A stretch of 46,065 nucleotides of DNA, taken from assembly GCA_022803075.1 (NCBI GenBank), contig JAFFTF010000002.1:476441-522505 (forward strand), written 5' to 3'. The DNA is from Micrococcales bacterium 31B. Lineage in GTDB: Bacteria; Actinomycetota; Actinomycetes; Actinomycetales; Dermabacteraceae. The notes beneath the pieces were generated by a model. It worked only from the letters and a program-made list of their open reading frames with translations, was not told where the DNA came from and ran no database searches. Of this stretch, positions 17,316 through 25,298 are shown piece after piece. The stretch's first letter is position 1. The number at the start of each line of letters is the position of its first letter. Made by a program: the position numbers and the translations under genes.

Positions 17316-17374
17316 GCGGGTTCGCCTGCGGCGCCGCCAGTAGCGCCGCGTGGGCCAGTGGCCTTCCACCGCGG

Positions 17375-18328
17375 CTAGTGCCCCTGCGCCGCCAACCGGG
17401 CGAGGTCGGCAGCGCCCACCATGCCCGCGTCGTTGCCCATCTCGGCGAGCACGACCCGCGCGGGCGTGCGGTAGGCACGCGCCGTGAGGCACTTCGTAAA
17501 GGCTTCCTGGGCGGGCTCGAGGAGGAGGGCCCCCGCGTCCGAGACGCCCCCGCCGATCACGACCACGTCGGAATCAAGCAGGTTGACGACGCTCGCCGCA
17601 CCTTCACCGAGCCAGCGGCCCAGTTCTTGCAGCAACGCCACGCAGCCGGGGTCTCCCGCCTTCGCGAGTGTCGTGATCATGGGGCCGTTGACGCGATCGG
17701 CGTCGCCGCCGCTGACGTCGAGTAGGCCGGCGGCAAGCTCGCCGCCTTCGCTCAGCAACTGTCGGGCGTCTCGCACGAGCGCGTTACCCGATACGTATTG
17801 CTCCCAGCAACCGTCCATACCGCAGCCGCAACGGTGGCCGTGCGGCACGACGCGCAGGTGCCCGACCTCGGCGGCGAAACCGTAGGCGCCGCGCACGAGG
17901 TTGCCATTGGTGACCATGGCCCCGCCGAGGCCCGTGCCCACGGTGAGCATGAGCATATCGTTGGCGGCGCGCGCCGCACCGAACTGGTACTCGGCCCAAC
18001 CAGCCGCATTCGCGTCATTGTCTACGTGCACGGCAAAAGGCACCAGGGCCCGCACGCGCTCGGCGAGCGGATGATTGCGCCAGGCCAGGTTCGGGGCGAA
18101 GATGACCTTCTCGCCGGCCGCGTCGACGAAGCCTGCCGCCGCGACGCCCACGCCGCTGATTTCGTGCTCGCCCGCGACCTCGAGGACGGCCTCGGCGACG
18201 AGAGCCTCCAACTTGGTGGGGTCATCGCTCGGTGTCGGGCGACGCGTCTGCGCCACAATTTCGCCTTGCGCTGAGACGAGACCGGCCGCAATCTTCGTTC
18301 CGCCGATGTCAACACCGATCGAGTACAT
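17375..18328 (-). CDS. glk: ROK-family glucokinase
   Basis: Phosphorylates glucose using ATP, feeding glycolysis; in actinobacteria the ROK glucokinase also takes part in carbon catabolite control. It has the N-terminal phosphate loop YSIGVDIGGTKIAAGLV, the sugar site VDNDANAAGWAEYQFGAAR, GTGLGGAMV, EVGHLRVVPHG, and the zinc motif RCGCGMDGCWEQYVSG. No HTH is present, which separates it from the ROK repressor at 1.5-2.6 kb. Start ATG 18328 has AGGTG upstream; a GTG two codons earlier (18334) is possible. Divergent from the acyl-CoA synthetase gene. Polyphosphate-dependent activity is not indicated. Confidence 0.93.
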   Translation of the reverse strand: MYSIGVDIGGTKIAAGLVSAQGEIVAQTRRPTPSDDPTKLEALVAEAVLEVAGEHEISGVGVAAAGFVDAAGEKVIFAPNLAWRNHPLAERVRALVPFAVHVDNDANAAGWAEYQFGAARAANDMLMLTVGTGLGGAMVTNGNLVRGAYGFAAEVGHLRVVPHGHRCGCGMDGCWEQYVSGNALVRDARQLLSEGGELAAGLLDVSGGDADRVNGPMITTLAKAGDPGCVALLQELGRWLGEGAASVVNLLDSDVVVIGGGVSDAGALLLEPAQEAFTKCLTARAYRTPARVVLAEMGNDAGMVGAADLARLAAQGH

Positions 18329-18529
18329 GGTCACCTACATATTCCTGCGCCCCGTTTTGTGCGTGGCGCGGTCGTTGATCTGCGAGTTTTTCCGTAATGT
18401 TGCAAGCACAGAGTACCGCATGACATGCGGATGCCGAGCGATCGTGACGCGCCGTTGGGGGTCTCGTGCCGGTTCCGGCGCGCATCCGAATCCACGGCTT
18501 CCAGGTGGTGTGCGACATGACTTTCTCGC

Positions 18530-18535
18530 TAGGCT
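18530..18535 (+). promoter_or_regulatory. -10 element of the acyl-CoA synthetase gene
   Basis: TAGGCT fits the actinobacterial TAnnnT -10 form and would place the transcript start near 18542, about 25 nt ahead of the ATG at 18567 and its AGGAG ribosome site. No good -35 was seen. Confidence 0.4.
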
Positions 18536-18566
18536 GATGTGCAGAGTTGATCCTCCAGGAGTCGCC

Positions 18567-20372
18567 ATGATTGAGTGCACCGTTGCACCCGTTGTCCCCG
18601 TAAACCCCGACGAGAATACCGTCGACCTGCTCCTGGAACAGGCCCGCTCGAACCCGAACAATCCGCTGTTCGCGCGCCCCGAGGGCGATGCCTGGGTCGA
18701 TGTCTCCGCCGCCGACTTTCTCGCCCAGGTGCAGTCGATAGCTCGGGGTCTCGCGGCGTCGGGGGTCAAGCCAGGCGACCGCGTGGCGTTGATGAGCAAA
18801 ACCCGTTATGAGTGGGCCCTGTGCGACTTCGCCATTTGGTATGCGGGTGCGGTAACCGTGCCGGTGTATGAGACCTCGTCGCCCTCGCAGGTGGCCTGGA
18901 TCCTGACGGACGCCGCCGCGGCCTACGTGATCGTCGAAACCCCCGAGCACCTGGCCACCGTCAACGCCGTGCGCGACCAGTTGCCGCTCCTGCAGGGCCA
19001 CTTCGTCATCACCGAGGGCGATCTCGACGCCCTCTCGAAGCACAGCGCCGAATTTCCGCTCTCCGACCTCGAGGCCCGGCAGCGCGCGCTGCGAGCCGAC
19101 GACCTCGCGACGATCATTTACACGTCCGGCACCACCGGCAACCCCAAGGGCGTTGAGCTGACGCACTCCAATTTCACGAGCCTCAGCCGCAATGCCTATG
19201 CCATTTTCAAAGATGACGTGTGCATCCCCGGCGGCAGCACGGTCTTGTTCATGCCGCTGGCCCACGTGTTCGCCCGCTTCGTGTCGGTGCTCGCCGTGAC
19301 CGCCGGAAACCGCGTGGCGCACATGGGCGACGTCAAGCAACTCTTGCCGACCCTGGCCGAGATTCGGCCCAACTACCTGCTCTCGGTGCCGCGCGTCTTT
19401 GAAAAGGTCTATAACTCGGCGGAACAGAACGCCGAGGCCGCGGGCAAGGCGAAGATTTTCGCCAAGGCCGTCGAGGTGGCCATCGGGTATTCGCGGGCCG
19501 TGGACGCCGGGTCCATACCTTTGGTCTTGCGCCTGCAGCATGCCGTTTTCGATCGTTTGGTCTACCGCAAGATTCGCAACCTGCTCGGGGGTCAGAATAA
19601 GTATTCGATTTCGGGCGGTGCGCCACTCGGCGAGCGACTCGGGCACTTCTTCCGCGGAGTGGGTGCGGTGGTCCTCGAGGGCTACGGCCTCACCGAAACG
19701 ACCGCTCCTCTGTGCGTCTCGGTTCCGAACGCCATCAAGGTGGGCACCGTGGGCCGCCCGCTGCCGGGTACCTCCGTGCGCATCGCTGATGATGGCGAGG
19801 TGCTCGCGCGGGGAGTGCAGGTTTTCAAGGCGTACCACGCCAACCCGGAGGCCACGGCCGAAGCAATGCAGGATGGCTGGTTCCACACGGGAGACCTCGG
19901 CTCGCTCGACGAAGACGGTCACCTGCGGATCACGGGCCGCAAGAAGGAGATCTTGGTGACCTCCGCCGGCAAGAACGTGGCGCCTTCCGTGCTCGAAGAC
20001 CGACTGCGCGCACACCCCCTGGTTTCGCAGTGCATGGTGATCGGTGACAACAAGCCGTTCGTGGCAGCTCTCGTTACGCTCGACCCCGAAATGCTCCCGA
20101 CATGGGGGGCAAACCACGGAGTGGAGGGCCTCACGGTGGAGACCGCCATTCACAATCCGACCGTCTTGGATGCCCTGCAGCATGCCGTGGTGGACGCCAA
20201 TCGGGCCGTGTCCCGCGCGGAGTCCATCCGCGAGTTCAGGGTTCTCGACGTCGATTTTTCCGAGGCGAACGGGTACCTCACGCCGACGATGAAGCTGAAG
20301 CGCAATGTTGTGGCTTCGGCCTTCGAGGCAACCATTGAGGAGATCTACGCGGGCCCGAAGCCCGGCGAGTAA
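18567..20372 (+). CDS. fadD15: Long-chain fatty acid-CoA ligase (FadD15-like)
   Basis: ATP-dependent activation of long-chain fatty acids to acyl-CoA by an acyl-adenylate intermediate. AMP-binding P-loop IIYTSGTTGNPKGVELTHSN, then YSISGGAPLGERLGHFFRG, YGLTETTAPLCVS, and the hinge region WFHTGDLGSLDEDGHLRITG followed by RKKEILVTSAGKNVAPSVLE, the typical FadD15/FAA form. Length 601. ATG 18567 is preceded by CCAGGAG. The C-terminal Lys-containing tail (LTPTMKLKRN) is present, so the enzyme looks intact. It takes the position of fadD15 (Rv2187) in the conserved block. No close fatty acid degradation genes; the acyl-CoA may feed phospholipid synthesis with the nearby PlsC. Chain-length preference not visible. 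Confidence 0.94.
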   Translation: MIECTVAPVVPVNPDENTVDLLLEQARSNPNNPLFARPEGDAWVDVSAADFLAQVQSIARGLAASGVKPGDRVALMSKTRYEWALCDFAIWYAGAVTVPVYETSSPSQVAWILTDAAAAYVIVETPEHLATVNAVRDQLPLLQGHFVITEGDLDALSKHSAEFPLSDLEARQRALRADDLATIIYTSGTTGNPKGVELTHSNFTSLSRNAYAIFKDDVCIPGGSTVLFMPLAHVFARFVSVLAVTAGNRVAHMGDVKQLLPTLAEIRPNYLLSVPRVFEKVYNSAEQNAEAAGKAKIFAKAVEVAIGYSRAVDAGSIPLVLRLQHAVFDRLVYRKIRNLLGGQNKYSISGGAPLGERLGHFFRGVGAVVLEGYGLTETTAPLCVSVPNAIKVGTVGRPLPGTSVRIADDGEVLARGVQVFKAYHANPEATAEAMQDGWFHTGDLGSLDEDGHLRITGRKKEILVTSAGKNVAPSVLEDRLRAHPLVSQCMVIGDNKPFVAALVTLDPEMLPTWGANHGVEGLTVETAIHNPTVLDALQHAVVDANRAVSRAESIREFRVLDVDFSEANGYLTPTMKLKRNVVASAFEATIEEIYAGPKPGE

Positions 20373-20414
20373 TCCCGGGCCGTGGTGTCTGGCCTCAACA
20401 AACTCGACTGTCGC

Positions 20415-21392
20415 TTACCGGGGCGCGCGGTTGGGGGCGTCGGCCGCCAACTCGGCCACGCTGCGTCCGGTAGAGACCCGCGTCGCCGCCTCCGTCGCCG
20501 CCTCCGGTGCCCCCTCGGTAGTAGCCGCGTCCACCGCAGCGGCCGTTTGGGCCTGCCAGGCGGCCAGGTGTGGCGCCGCGGCGATGTCAGCAGCGAGCGA
20601 GCGCCGCTCGCGAATGCGCACCACGGCGGCCCGCACCATGCACAGCGAGGTCGCGTACGCCTGCAGCTGCATGGTGACGTCATAGAACTCGGTGTCTGCG
20701 GGCGCCACCGCGCCGACCGTCGCCGCACCCACCAACTGACGAGCGAGGTCCTCCCGCTCCGCCGGGTCGTCGGCAGCAGTCATCACGGACGCCCACTGCG
20801 CTATTCCCTCCGAGAGCCACCGCGGAGTTCCCGGCACGTCGGCCCGCATCAGCGCGTGGGTGCACTCGTGGAGCAGAGTCACCGTGCGCTCCGTGGCGTT
20901 TGCGGTTACCCACCAGGACGGATCGAGAACGAGCCAGGGCTGGCCCTCGGGAAAGGTAGTCGTGATGGCCACGTGCTCCTGCACCGAACCGTTGCCCGTG
21001 AGTGCCCCCGCGAGTTCGCTGGTGGGAGGCAGCACGATACGCACGGCCACGAGGTCGCGGTCAAACACCGTCGCGATGCGTGACAGGCAGTCGGTGGCGA
21101 GCGCCTGCAGGGCTGCCGCGTCGCTGGCCGGCGCCGCGATCACGGTGCACGCCCCCGAGGTCGACACCTGCCAGGCGACACCCTCTACGAGGGACCGCCA
21201 CGCCGAGGGCCACTCGGGCAGGATGGGAGTCGAGCCGGGCGTCGACGTCGACTCACGCGGCTCGCGCACGCAACCCGTCAGCGCACTTAACCCGCCCAGG
21301 TAGACAGCCGCCCAGCCCCCATGCAGCAACCCACGCCGACTGAGGCTACGACGCCCGCATCTGGGGGGCAACGAGCGGCACATATCGTTCAT
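20415..21392 (-). CDS. Putative Tat-exported lipoprotein with HExxH metallopeptidase motif
   Basis: Not a named family to me. The N-terminus MNDMCRSLPPRCGRRSLSRR is followed by GLLHGGWAAVYLGGLSALTGC: a twin-Arg-like SRRGLL motif, a hydrophobic core and a lipobox-like LTGC, so export by Tat and lipidation are likely. The mature domain has HECTH (residues 175-179, codons 20856-20870), and Glu195 lies in WLSEGIAQW, the HExxH...E layout of gluzincin-type peptidases of the peptidase MA clan. The C-terminal 50 residues are Ala/Thr-rich. The likely start, ATG 21392, lies inside the upstream small gene (47-bp overlap); a further 48 codons upstream are open but Cys/Arg-rich. Mycobacteria carry an NlpC/P60 protein near this place, so a cell-wall or surface role is possible. 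Substrate unknown. Confidence 0.7.
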   Translation of the reverse strand: MNDMCRSLPPRCGRRSLSRRGLLHGGWAAVYLGGLSALTGCVREPRESTSTPGSTPILPEWPSAWRSLVEGVAWQVSTSGACTVIAAPASDAAALQALATDCLSRIATVFDRDLVAVRIVLPPTSELAGALTGNGSVQEHVAITTTFPEGQPWLVLDPSWWVTANATERTVTLLHECTHALMRADVPGTPRWLSEGIAQWASVMTAADDPAEREDLARQLVGAATVGAVAPADTEFYDVTMQLQAYATSLCMVRAAVVRIRERRSLAADIAAAPHLAAWQAQTAAAVDAATTEGAPEAATEAATRVSTGRSVAELAADAPNRAPR

Positions 21393-21612
21393 GATACGTG
21401 GACGCCGCCTCCCCCGATTGGTAGCGAACCTCCGGCACCAGCCCCTGCTCGCTGAGTGCGCGCACGGCTTCGAGTTCGAGATCGTCGAGCAGATGCGGCC
21501 CGGTGTGGGGACCAGTGGGCGGCTCATTCGCGGCAATCAGTGCTGTTACGAAGCAGTCGTCGCAGGCTCGATAGCGCATGGTGCACGTCGAGCAATCAAT
21601 GACAAGGCTCAT
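21346..21612 (-). CDS. Small conserved actinobacterial protein with N-terminal Cys cluster
   Basis: 88 residues. The N-terminus IDCSTCTMRYRACDDCFVT has two CxxC pairs, which suggests a zinc or Fe-S site. The middle (LLDDLELEAVRALSEQGLVP) is the conserved helical part of a small actinobacterial family of unknown function that I have seen beside the exonuclease/GIY-YIG gene in other genomes. ATG 21612 has a very strong ribosome site, AAGGAGG. It overlaps the peptidase gene downstream by 47 bp, so the two are probably one operon. Divergent from the nuclease gene. Confidence 0.75.
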   Translation of the reverse strand: MSLVIDCSTCTMRYRACDDCFVTALIAANEPPTGPHTGPHLLDDLELEAVRALSEQGLVPEVRYQSGEAASTYHERYVPLVAPQMRAS

Positions 21613-21760
21613 GGGTTCCTCCTTGGGCGAGAGACGCAGAAATGCGCCGCGCCACGCGAAAGTGCTCAGCCCCGACTAACGTGCAGTCGAGCGATGCACG
21701 AGCGCGGCGCGAGTGACGGGACGAGTGATGGGACGATGACCCATCCGATGACTCCGACCG

Positions 21761-21766
21761 TAGAAT
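21761..21766 (+). promoter_or_regulatory. -10 element upstream of the exonuclease/GIY-YIG gene
   Basis: TAGAAT, with a partial -35-like ATGACC 19 bp before it. It would start a transcript near 21773 with about a 110-nt leader to the GTG at 21885. Confidence 0.35.
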
Positions 21767-21884
21767 GCATGGCATAGGTTTTTGAACGACCGACCTTGCC
21801 CCCGCGGCATTCGAACAGCGCATCTGCACAGGACACATCATCTCCGCACACGTTTGGCATCTCCGCCGCGAAGACCTCAGCGGC

Positions 21885-23465
21885 GTGCGCCTCGCCGATG
21901 TCACGTTTGTCGTCCTCGACCTGGAGACGACAGGCGGCCAGTCGAGCGGCGATGCCATCACCGAGATCGGCGCCGTGAAGGTGCGCGGCGGTGCCCGCAT
22001 AGGCACCTTCCAGACCCTGATTGACCCGGGAATCCCGATCCCCTACTTCATTACCCGCCTGACCGGCATTAGCAACGCGATGGTGCAAGGCCAGCCGCGC
22101 ATCGAGACCGTACTCGGCTCCCTGTTTGATTTTGTGCGCGACGCGGTGGTGGTTGCCCACAATGCGCCGTTCGACATCGGCTTCTTACGCGCCGCCGCGC
22201 GCCGCCACGACATCGAGTGGCCCCAGGTGCCCGTTCTCGACACGGTGCGGCTGTCCCGGGCCCTGATGCCCGCGGGCACGGTGCCGAACCACAAACTGGG
22301 CACCCTGGCGTCCTATATCGGCACGGAGGTCACGCCCAACCACCGGGCCCTCGACGACGCCTGCGCCACGAGCGATGTGCTGCACTACCTGATCGAGATC
22401 GCCGGCGGCCAGGGGCTCCACACGTTTGACCAGTTCGCGGGCGTGACCACGAAGCTGCATCGCATTCAAACGGCCAAGCGACACCTCGCGTCGGGCGTGC
22501 CGAGCGGCCCGGGTGTCTACCGCTTTATCGCGCCCGACGGCGAGGTGCTGTACATCGGTATGTCAGGCAACTTGGCATTTCGCGTGGCGAACTACTTTTC
22601 GGGTTCCGAAAAGCGCTCGCGCATGATGGACCTCATTGCGGCGACCGAGCGCATCGAAACCACCTCGCTGCCGACCCGGCTCGAGGCCGAGGTGGTGGAG
22701 GCGAGGCTGCTGCGCGAGGTGCGCCCCCACTACAACGTGTTGGACAAGCAGTCCGGCAGCGAACAGTGGCTGCGTGTGCTGCCGCGCGGCGCGGGATATA
22801 GCCGGGCCGTCGCTCGCGTGCTGAAGCCCGAGGGGCTCCACCTGGGGCCCTTTGGGCAGCGGCAGGAGGTCTTGGACGCCGCGAGTGCCCTGGACGACGC
22901 CCTGCCCGATGCGACGTATGAGCAGGTCAGGCACGCCCTCACGGTGGATTCCCGGGCACTCGTCGAACCGCTGCGACGCGCCATGCTGGAGGCCAGCGAG
23001 GCCGCCGACTACGAGCTAGCGGGCCGCACGCTGCGAAGATTGCAATGCGTGCTGCGGGGCGCCCGGGCCCGGCAGCAGTGGTCAGAGCTCGAACGTATCG
23101 ATGAGATCGTGGCTGCCGAGCGCGGGTTTGAGGGCACCTGGGACCTCGCCCTCGTGCGCCGCGGCCTGCTGATCGCCACGGCTCACGTCGCGCGTGGCCA
23201 GAATCCGCACCTGGCCGTTGCCCAGCTCTTGGCCGACCACCCCACCGAGACGAGCAGTGGTGGCAGCCGTGGCAGCGTCGGCCCAGGGTCGGTTGCGGAC
23301 GCTCCGGCCCTCCTTGGTGCGTGGGCCGAACGTCGCATCGTGGCCCGTTGGCTCGAGCGCGACCTCACCCGGCTCGTGCATCTCCAGGGAGAGTGGTCGA
23401 GCCCTTCCCTCGCCAACTTTGACGCTCCGCGAGCCCTCTCCGCGGGCTCCGCACCGTGCGCGTGA
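21885..23465 (+). CDS. DEDDh 3'-5' exonuclease fused to a GIY-YIG endonuclease domain
   Basis: DnaQ-like exonuclease at residues 1-170, with Exo I VVLDLETTG, Exo II VVAHNAPFDIGFL and Exo III HRALDDACATSD, so the DEDDh residues are present. A UvrC/Cho-like GIY-YIG domain follows from about residue 205 (GVYRFIAPDGEVLYIGMSGN), with catalytic Arg in NLAFRV and Glu in RLEAEVVEARLL, then HYNVLDK. The C-terminal 200 residues are Ala/Arg-rich and less conserved. This fusion is the Rv2191 type of actinobacteria, presumed to act in DNA repair; its role is not settled. No ATG is available: GTG 21885 is the first usual start after an in-frame stop at 21783, though the open frame before it reads plausibly. 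Rv2191 is longer (about 645), so the C-terminus is shorter here. Confidence 0.9.
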   Translation: MRLADVTFVVLDLETTGGQSSGDAITEIGAVKVRGGARIGTFQTLIDPGIPIPYFITRLTGISNAMVQGQPRIETVLGSLFDFVRDAVVVAHNAPFDIGFLRAAARRHDIEWPQVPVLDTVRLSRALMPAGTVPNHKLGTLASYIGTEVTPNHRALDDACATSDVLHYLIEIAGGQGLHTFDQFAGVTTKLHRIQTAKRHLASGVPSGPGVYRFIAPDGEVLYIGMSGNLAFRVANYFSGSEKRSRMMDLIAATERIETTSLPTRLEAEVVEARLLREVRPHYNVLDKQSGSEQWLRVLPRGAGYSRAVARVLKPEGLHLGPFGQRQEVLDAASALDDALPDATYEQVRHALTVDSRALVEPLRRAMLEASEAADYELAGRTLRRLQCVLRGARARQQWSELERIDEIVAAERGFEGTWDLALVRRGLLIATAHVARGQNPHLAVAQLLADHPTETSSGGSRGSVGPGSVADAPALLGAWAERRIVARWLERDLTRLVHLQGEWSSPSLANFDAPRALSAGSAPCA

Positions 23466-23716
23466 GGCGAATCTCGGATGGTGCTCAAAAAAATGTGGAC
23501 CGGGCGGGAACTTCCCCCCATTTGAGGCCGTTAGTCCCTCGGAGGCACGGCCACGCCGCAAAATCCGCATGATCCTGGGCCTAGAGGCGCGCAACAGGTG
23601 GCTGTCCGCTCTTGCGCAAGGTCGAGTAGACGTTCTCACGGTGCATCGGGGCACCTAAAAGGGGCACGCCACGTCCAAAAATGCCCCAGATAATCACAAT
23701 TGCTTTGCAGACAAGA

Positions 23717-23722
23717 CATAAT
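23717..23722 (+). promoter_or_regulatory. -10 element for a leaderless ctaE transcript
   Basis: CATAAT ends 6 nt before the GTG at 23729, and no Shine-Dalgarno sequence precedes that GTG. This spacing is typical of actinobacterial leaderless transcripts. The -35 region is not well conserved. Confidence 0.5.
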
Positions 23723-23728
23723 GATGGC

Positions 23729-24391
23729 GTGACGACTGCGACGCCTATTAACCACCACAATCCGGCCAATCACTCTGCGACACCCGCCGCGCATTCGGTT
23801 AACCGACCGAACATGGTGGCTGTTGGCACAGTGGTATGGCTCGCTAGCGAACTCATGTTCTTTGCTGGCCTCTTCGCCATGTACTTCACCATTCGTGCGG
23901 TAGTACCTGAAGTCTGGGCCGAATCGACAGCAATTCTGAACATTCCGTTCGCCTCCATCAACACCACGATCCTGGTGCTGAGTTCCTTCACGTGCCAGGC
24001 AGGTGTGTTCGCCGCCGAACGATTCCAGCCTTTCCGCACGGGTGGCATCCTCAATGTCCGCCGCTGGGGCATGAATGAATGGTTCATCCTGACCTTCCTG
24101 ATGGGCGGCTTCTTCGTCGTCGGTCAGACGGTCGAATACATCGAACTCATTCACGAGGGCATCACGCTTTCGAGCAACCCCTTCGGGTCCGTGTTCTACA
24201 TGACCACCGGCTTCCACGGTCTGCACGTGCTCGGCGGGCTCATTGCTTTCCTCTTCATCATGGGGCGTGCCTACGCGGCCAAGAACTTTGGCCACCACGA
24301 AGCAACCGGCGCCATCGTGGTCTCGTACTACTGGCACTTCGTTGATGTCGTGTGGATCGGTCTCTTTGCCGTGATCTACATCCTCCAGTAA
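23729..24391 (+). CDS. ctaE: Cytochrome c oxidase subunit III (aa3)
   Basis: Membrane subunit of the aa3 oxidase in the bcc-aa3 supercomplex. Five transmembrane helices, as expected for actinobacterial Cta[81 protein letters not shown] and [20 protein letters not shown]. The conserved TTGFHGLHV and YWHFVDVVW motifs are present. I chose GTG 23729 ([10 protein letters not shown]), which matches usual CtaE N-termini; the ATG at 23681 would add 16 unlikely residues. First gene of the ctaE-qcrC-qcrA-qcrB operon. Confidence 0.96.
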   Translation: MTTATPINHHNPANHSATPAAHSVNRPNMVAVGTVVWLASELMFFAGLFAMYFTIRAVVPEVWAESTAILNIPFASINTTILVLSSFTCQAGVFAAERFQPFRTGGILNVRRWGMNEWFILTFLMGGFFVVGQTVEYIELIHEGITLSSNPFGSVFYMTTGFHGLHVLGGLIAFLFIMGRAYAAKNFGHHEATGAIVVSYYWHFVDVVWIGLFAVIYILQ

Positions 24392-24447
24392 CGCCCTTCT
24401 GCTTCATCCCACCTTTTACCCGACACCACGAGACGAGGACTCCACCA

Positions 24448-25263
24448 GTGAAGGCACTCGCAGCCCGGCGACATCACCCGATGGCTATTCTGTTTATCCT
24501 GCTCCTTGGCCTATTGACCACCGGCGCAGCGTACACATTCTTGGCCCCCACGAATGCCGATGCCAGCGTCGCTGCATCCGCCGACGATGTCGCCGAAGGC
24601 CAGAAACTCTTCCTTGCGAACTGCGCATCATGCCACGGCCTGAACGCCCAGGGTTCGGGCGGCGTCACCCTCGCAGACGGCACCAGTTCGGCCGTCCCCT
24701 CGCTCATCGGTGTCGGTGCCGCAGCGGTGGACTTCCAGGTCGGCACGGGCCGCATGCCCATGCAGGCCAACGGCCCCCAGGCATGGAAGAAGCCCGTGCA
24801 GTTCACGGACCAGCAGATTGCCCAGTTGGCCGCATACGTTGCGTCGCTGGCGCCCGGGCCCGCTATTCCCACCGCAGCTCAGGTTGACGTGGCGAACGGC
24901 GACCCCGCAGTGGGTGGCGAACTCTTCCGCATCAACTGCGCCATGTGTCACAACGCGGTCGGCGCCGGTGGCGCCCTCACCCGCGGCAAGTTCGCTCCCT
25001 CCCTCAATGGTGTCACCGGCGCGCACATCTACGAAGCCATGGCGACCGGCCCGCAGAACATGCCCGTGTTCTCGGATGCCAACATTTCATCGCAGAACAA
25101 GACCGACATCATCGCCTACCTGGATGCCGTGCAGAACGACACCTCGCCCGGCGGCTTCACCATCGGCGGCATCGGCCCCGTGGCGGAAGGCCTCTGGGCC
25201 TGGTGTGTTGGACTCACGCTCCTCATTGGTTGCGCCGTGTGGTTGGGAAGTAAATCCGCATGA
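24448..25263 (+). CDS. qcrC: Cytochrome bcc complex dihaem cytochrome c subunit
   Basis: Dihaem c-type subunit that passes electrons from the Rieske protein to the aa3 oxidase, replacing both cytochrome c1 and soluble cytochrome c. N-terminal membrane signal (MAILFILLLGLLTTGAAYTF), two CxxCH haem sites (CASCH and CAMCH), each with a downstream Met region (GRMPM and PQNMPVF), and a C-terminal anchor (LWAWCVGLTLLIGCAVWLGS). GTG 24448 is the likely start; a frame open from 24352 includes the end of ctaE. The stop overlaps an ATG (ATGA) for the Rieske frame. Confidence 0.97.
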   Translation: MKALAARRHHPMAILFILLLGLLTTGAAYTFLAPTNADASVAASADDVAEGQKLFLANCASCHGLNAQGSGGVTLADGTSSAVPSLIGVGAAAVDFQVGTGRMPMQANGPQAWKKPVQFTDQQIAQLAAYVASLAPGPAIPTAAQVDVANGDPAVGGELFRINCAMCHNAVGAGGALTRGKFAPSLNGVTGAHIYEAMATGPQNMPVFSDANISSQNKTDIIAYLDAVQNDTSPGGFTIGGIGPVAEGLWAWCVGLTLLIGCAVWLGSKSA

Positions 25264-25298
25264 GCAACCACGACAACAACTCACCTACAGGAGGGACT

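Noticed and set aside
18309-20183. Minus-strand open frame of about 620 codons
   Set aside because: Antisense to the acyl-CoA synthetase, which has all AMP-binding motifs; no start signal or domain in the antisense frame.
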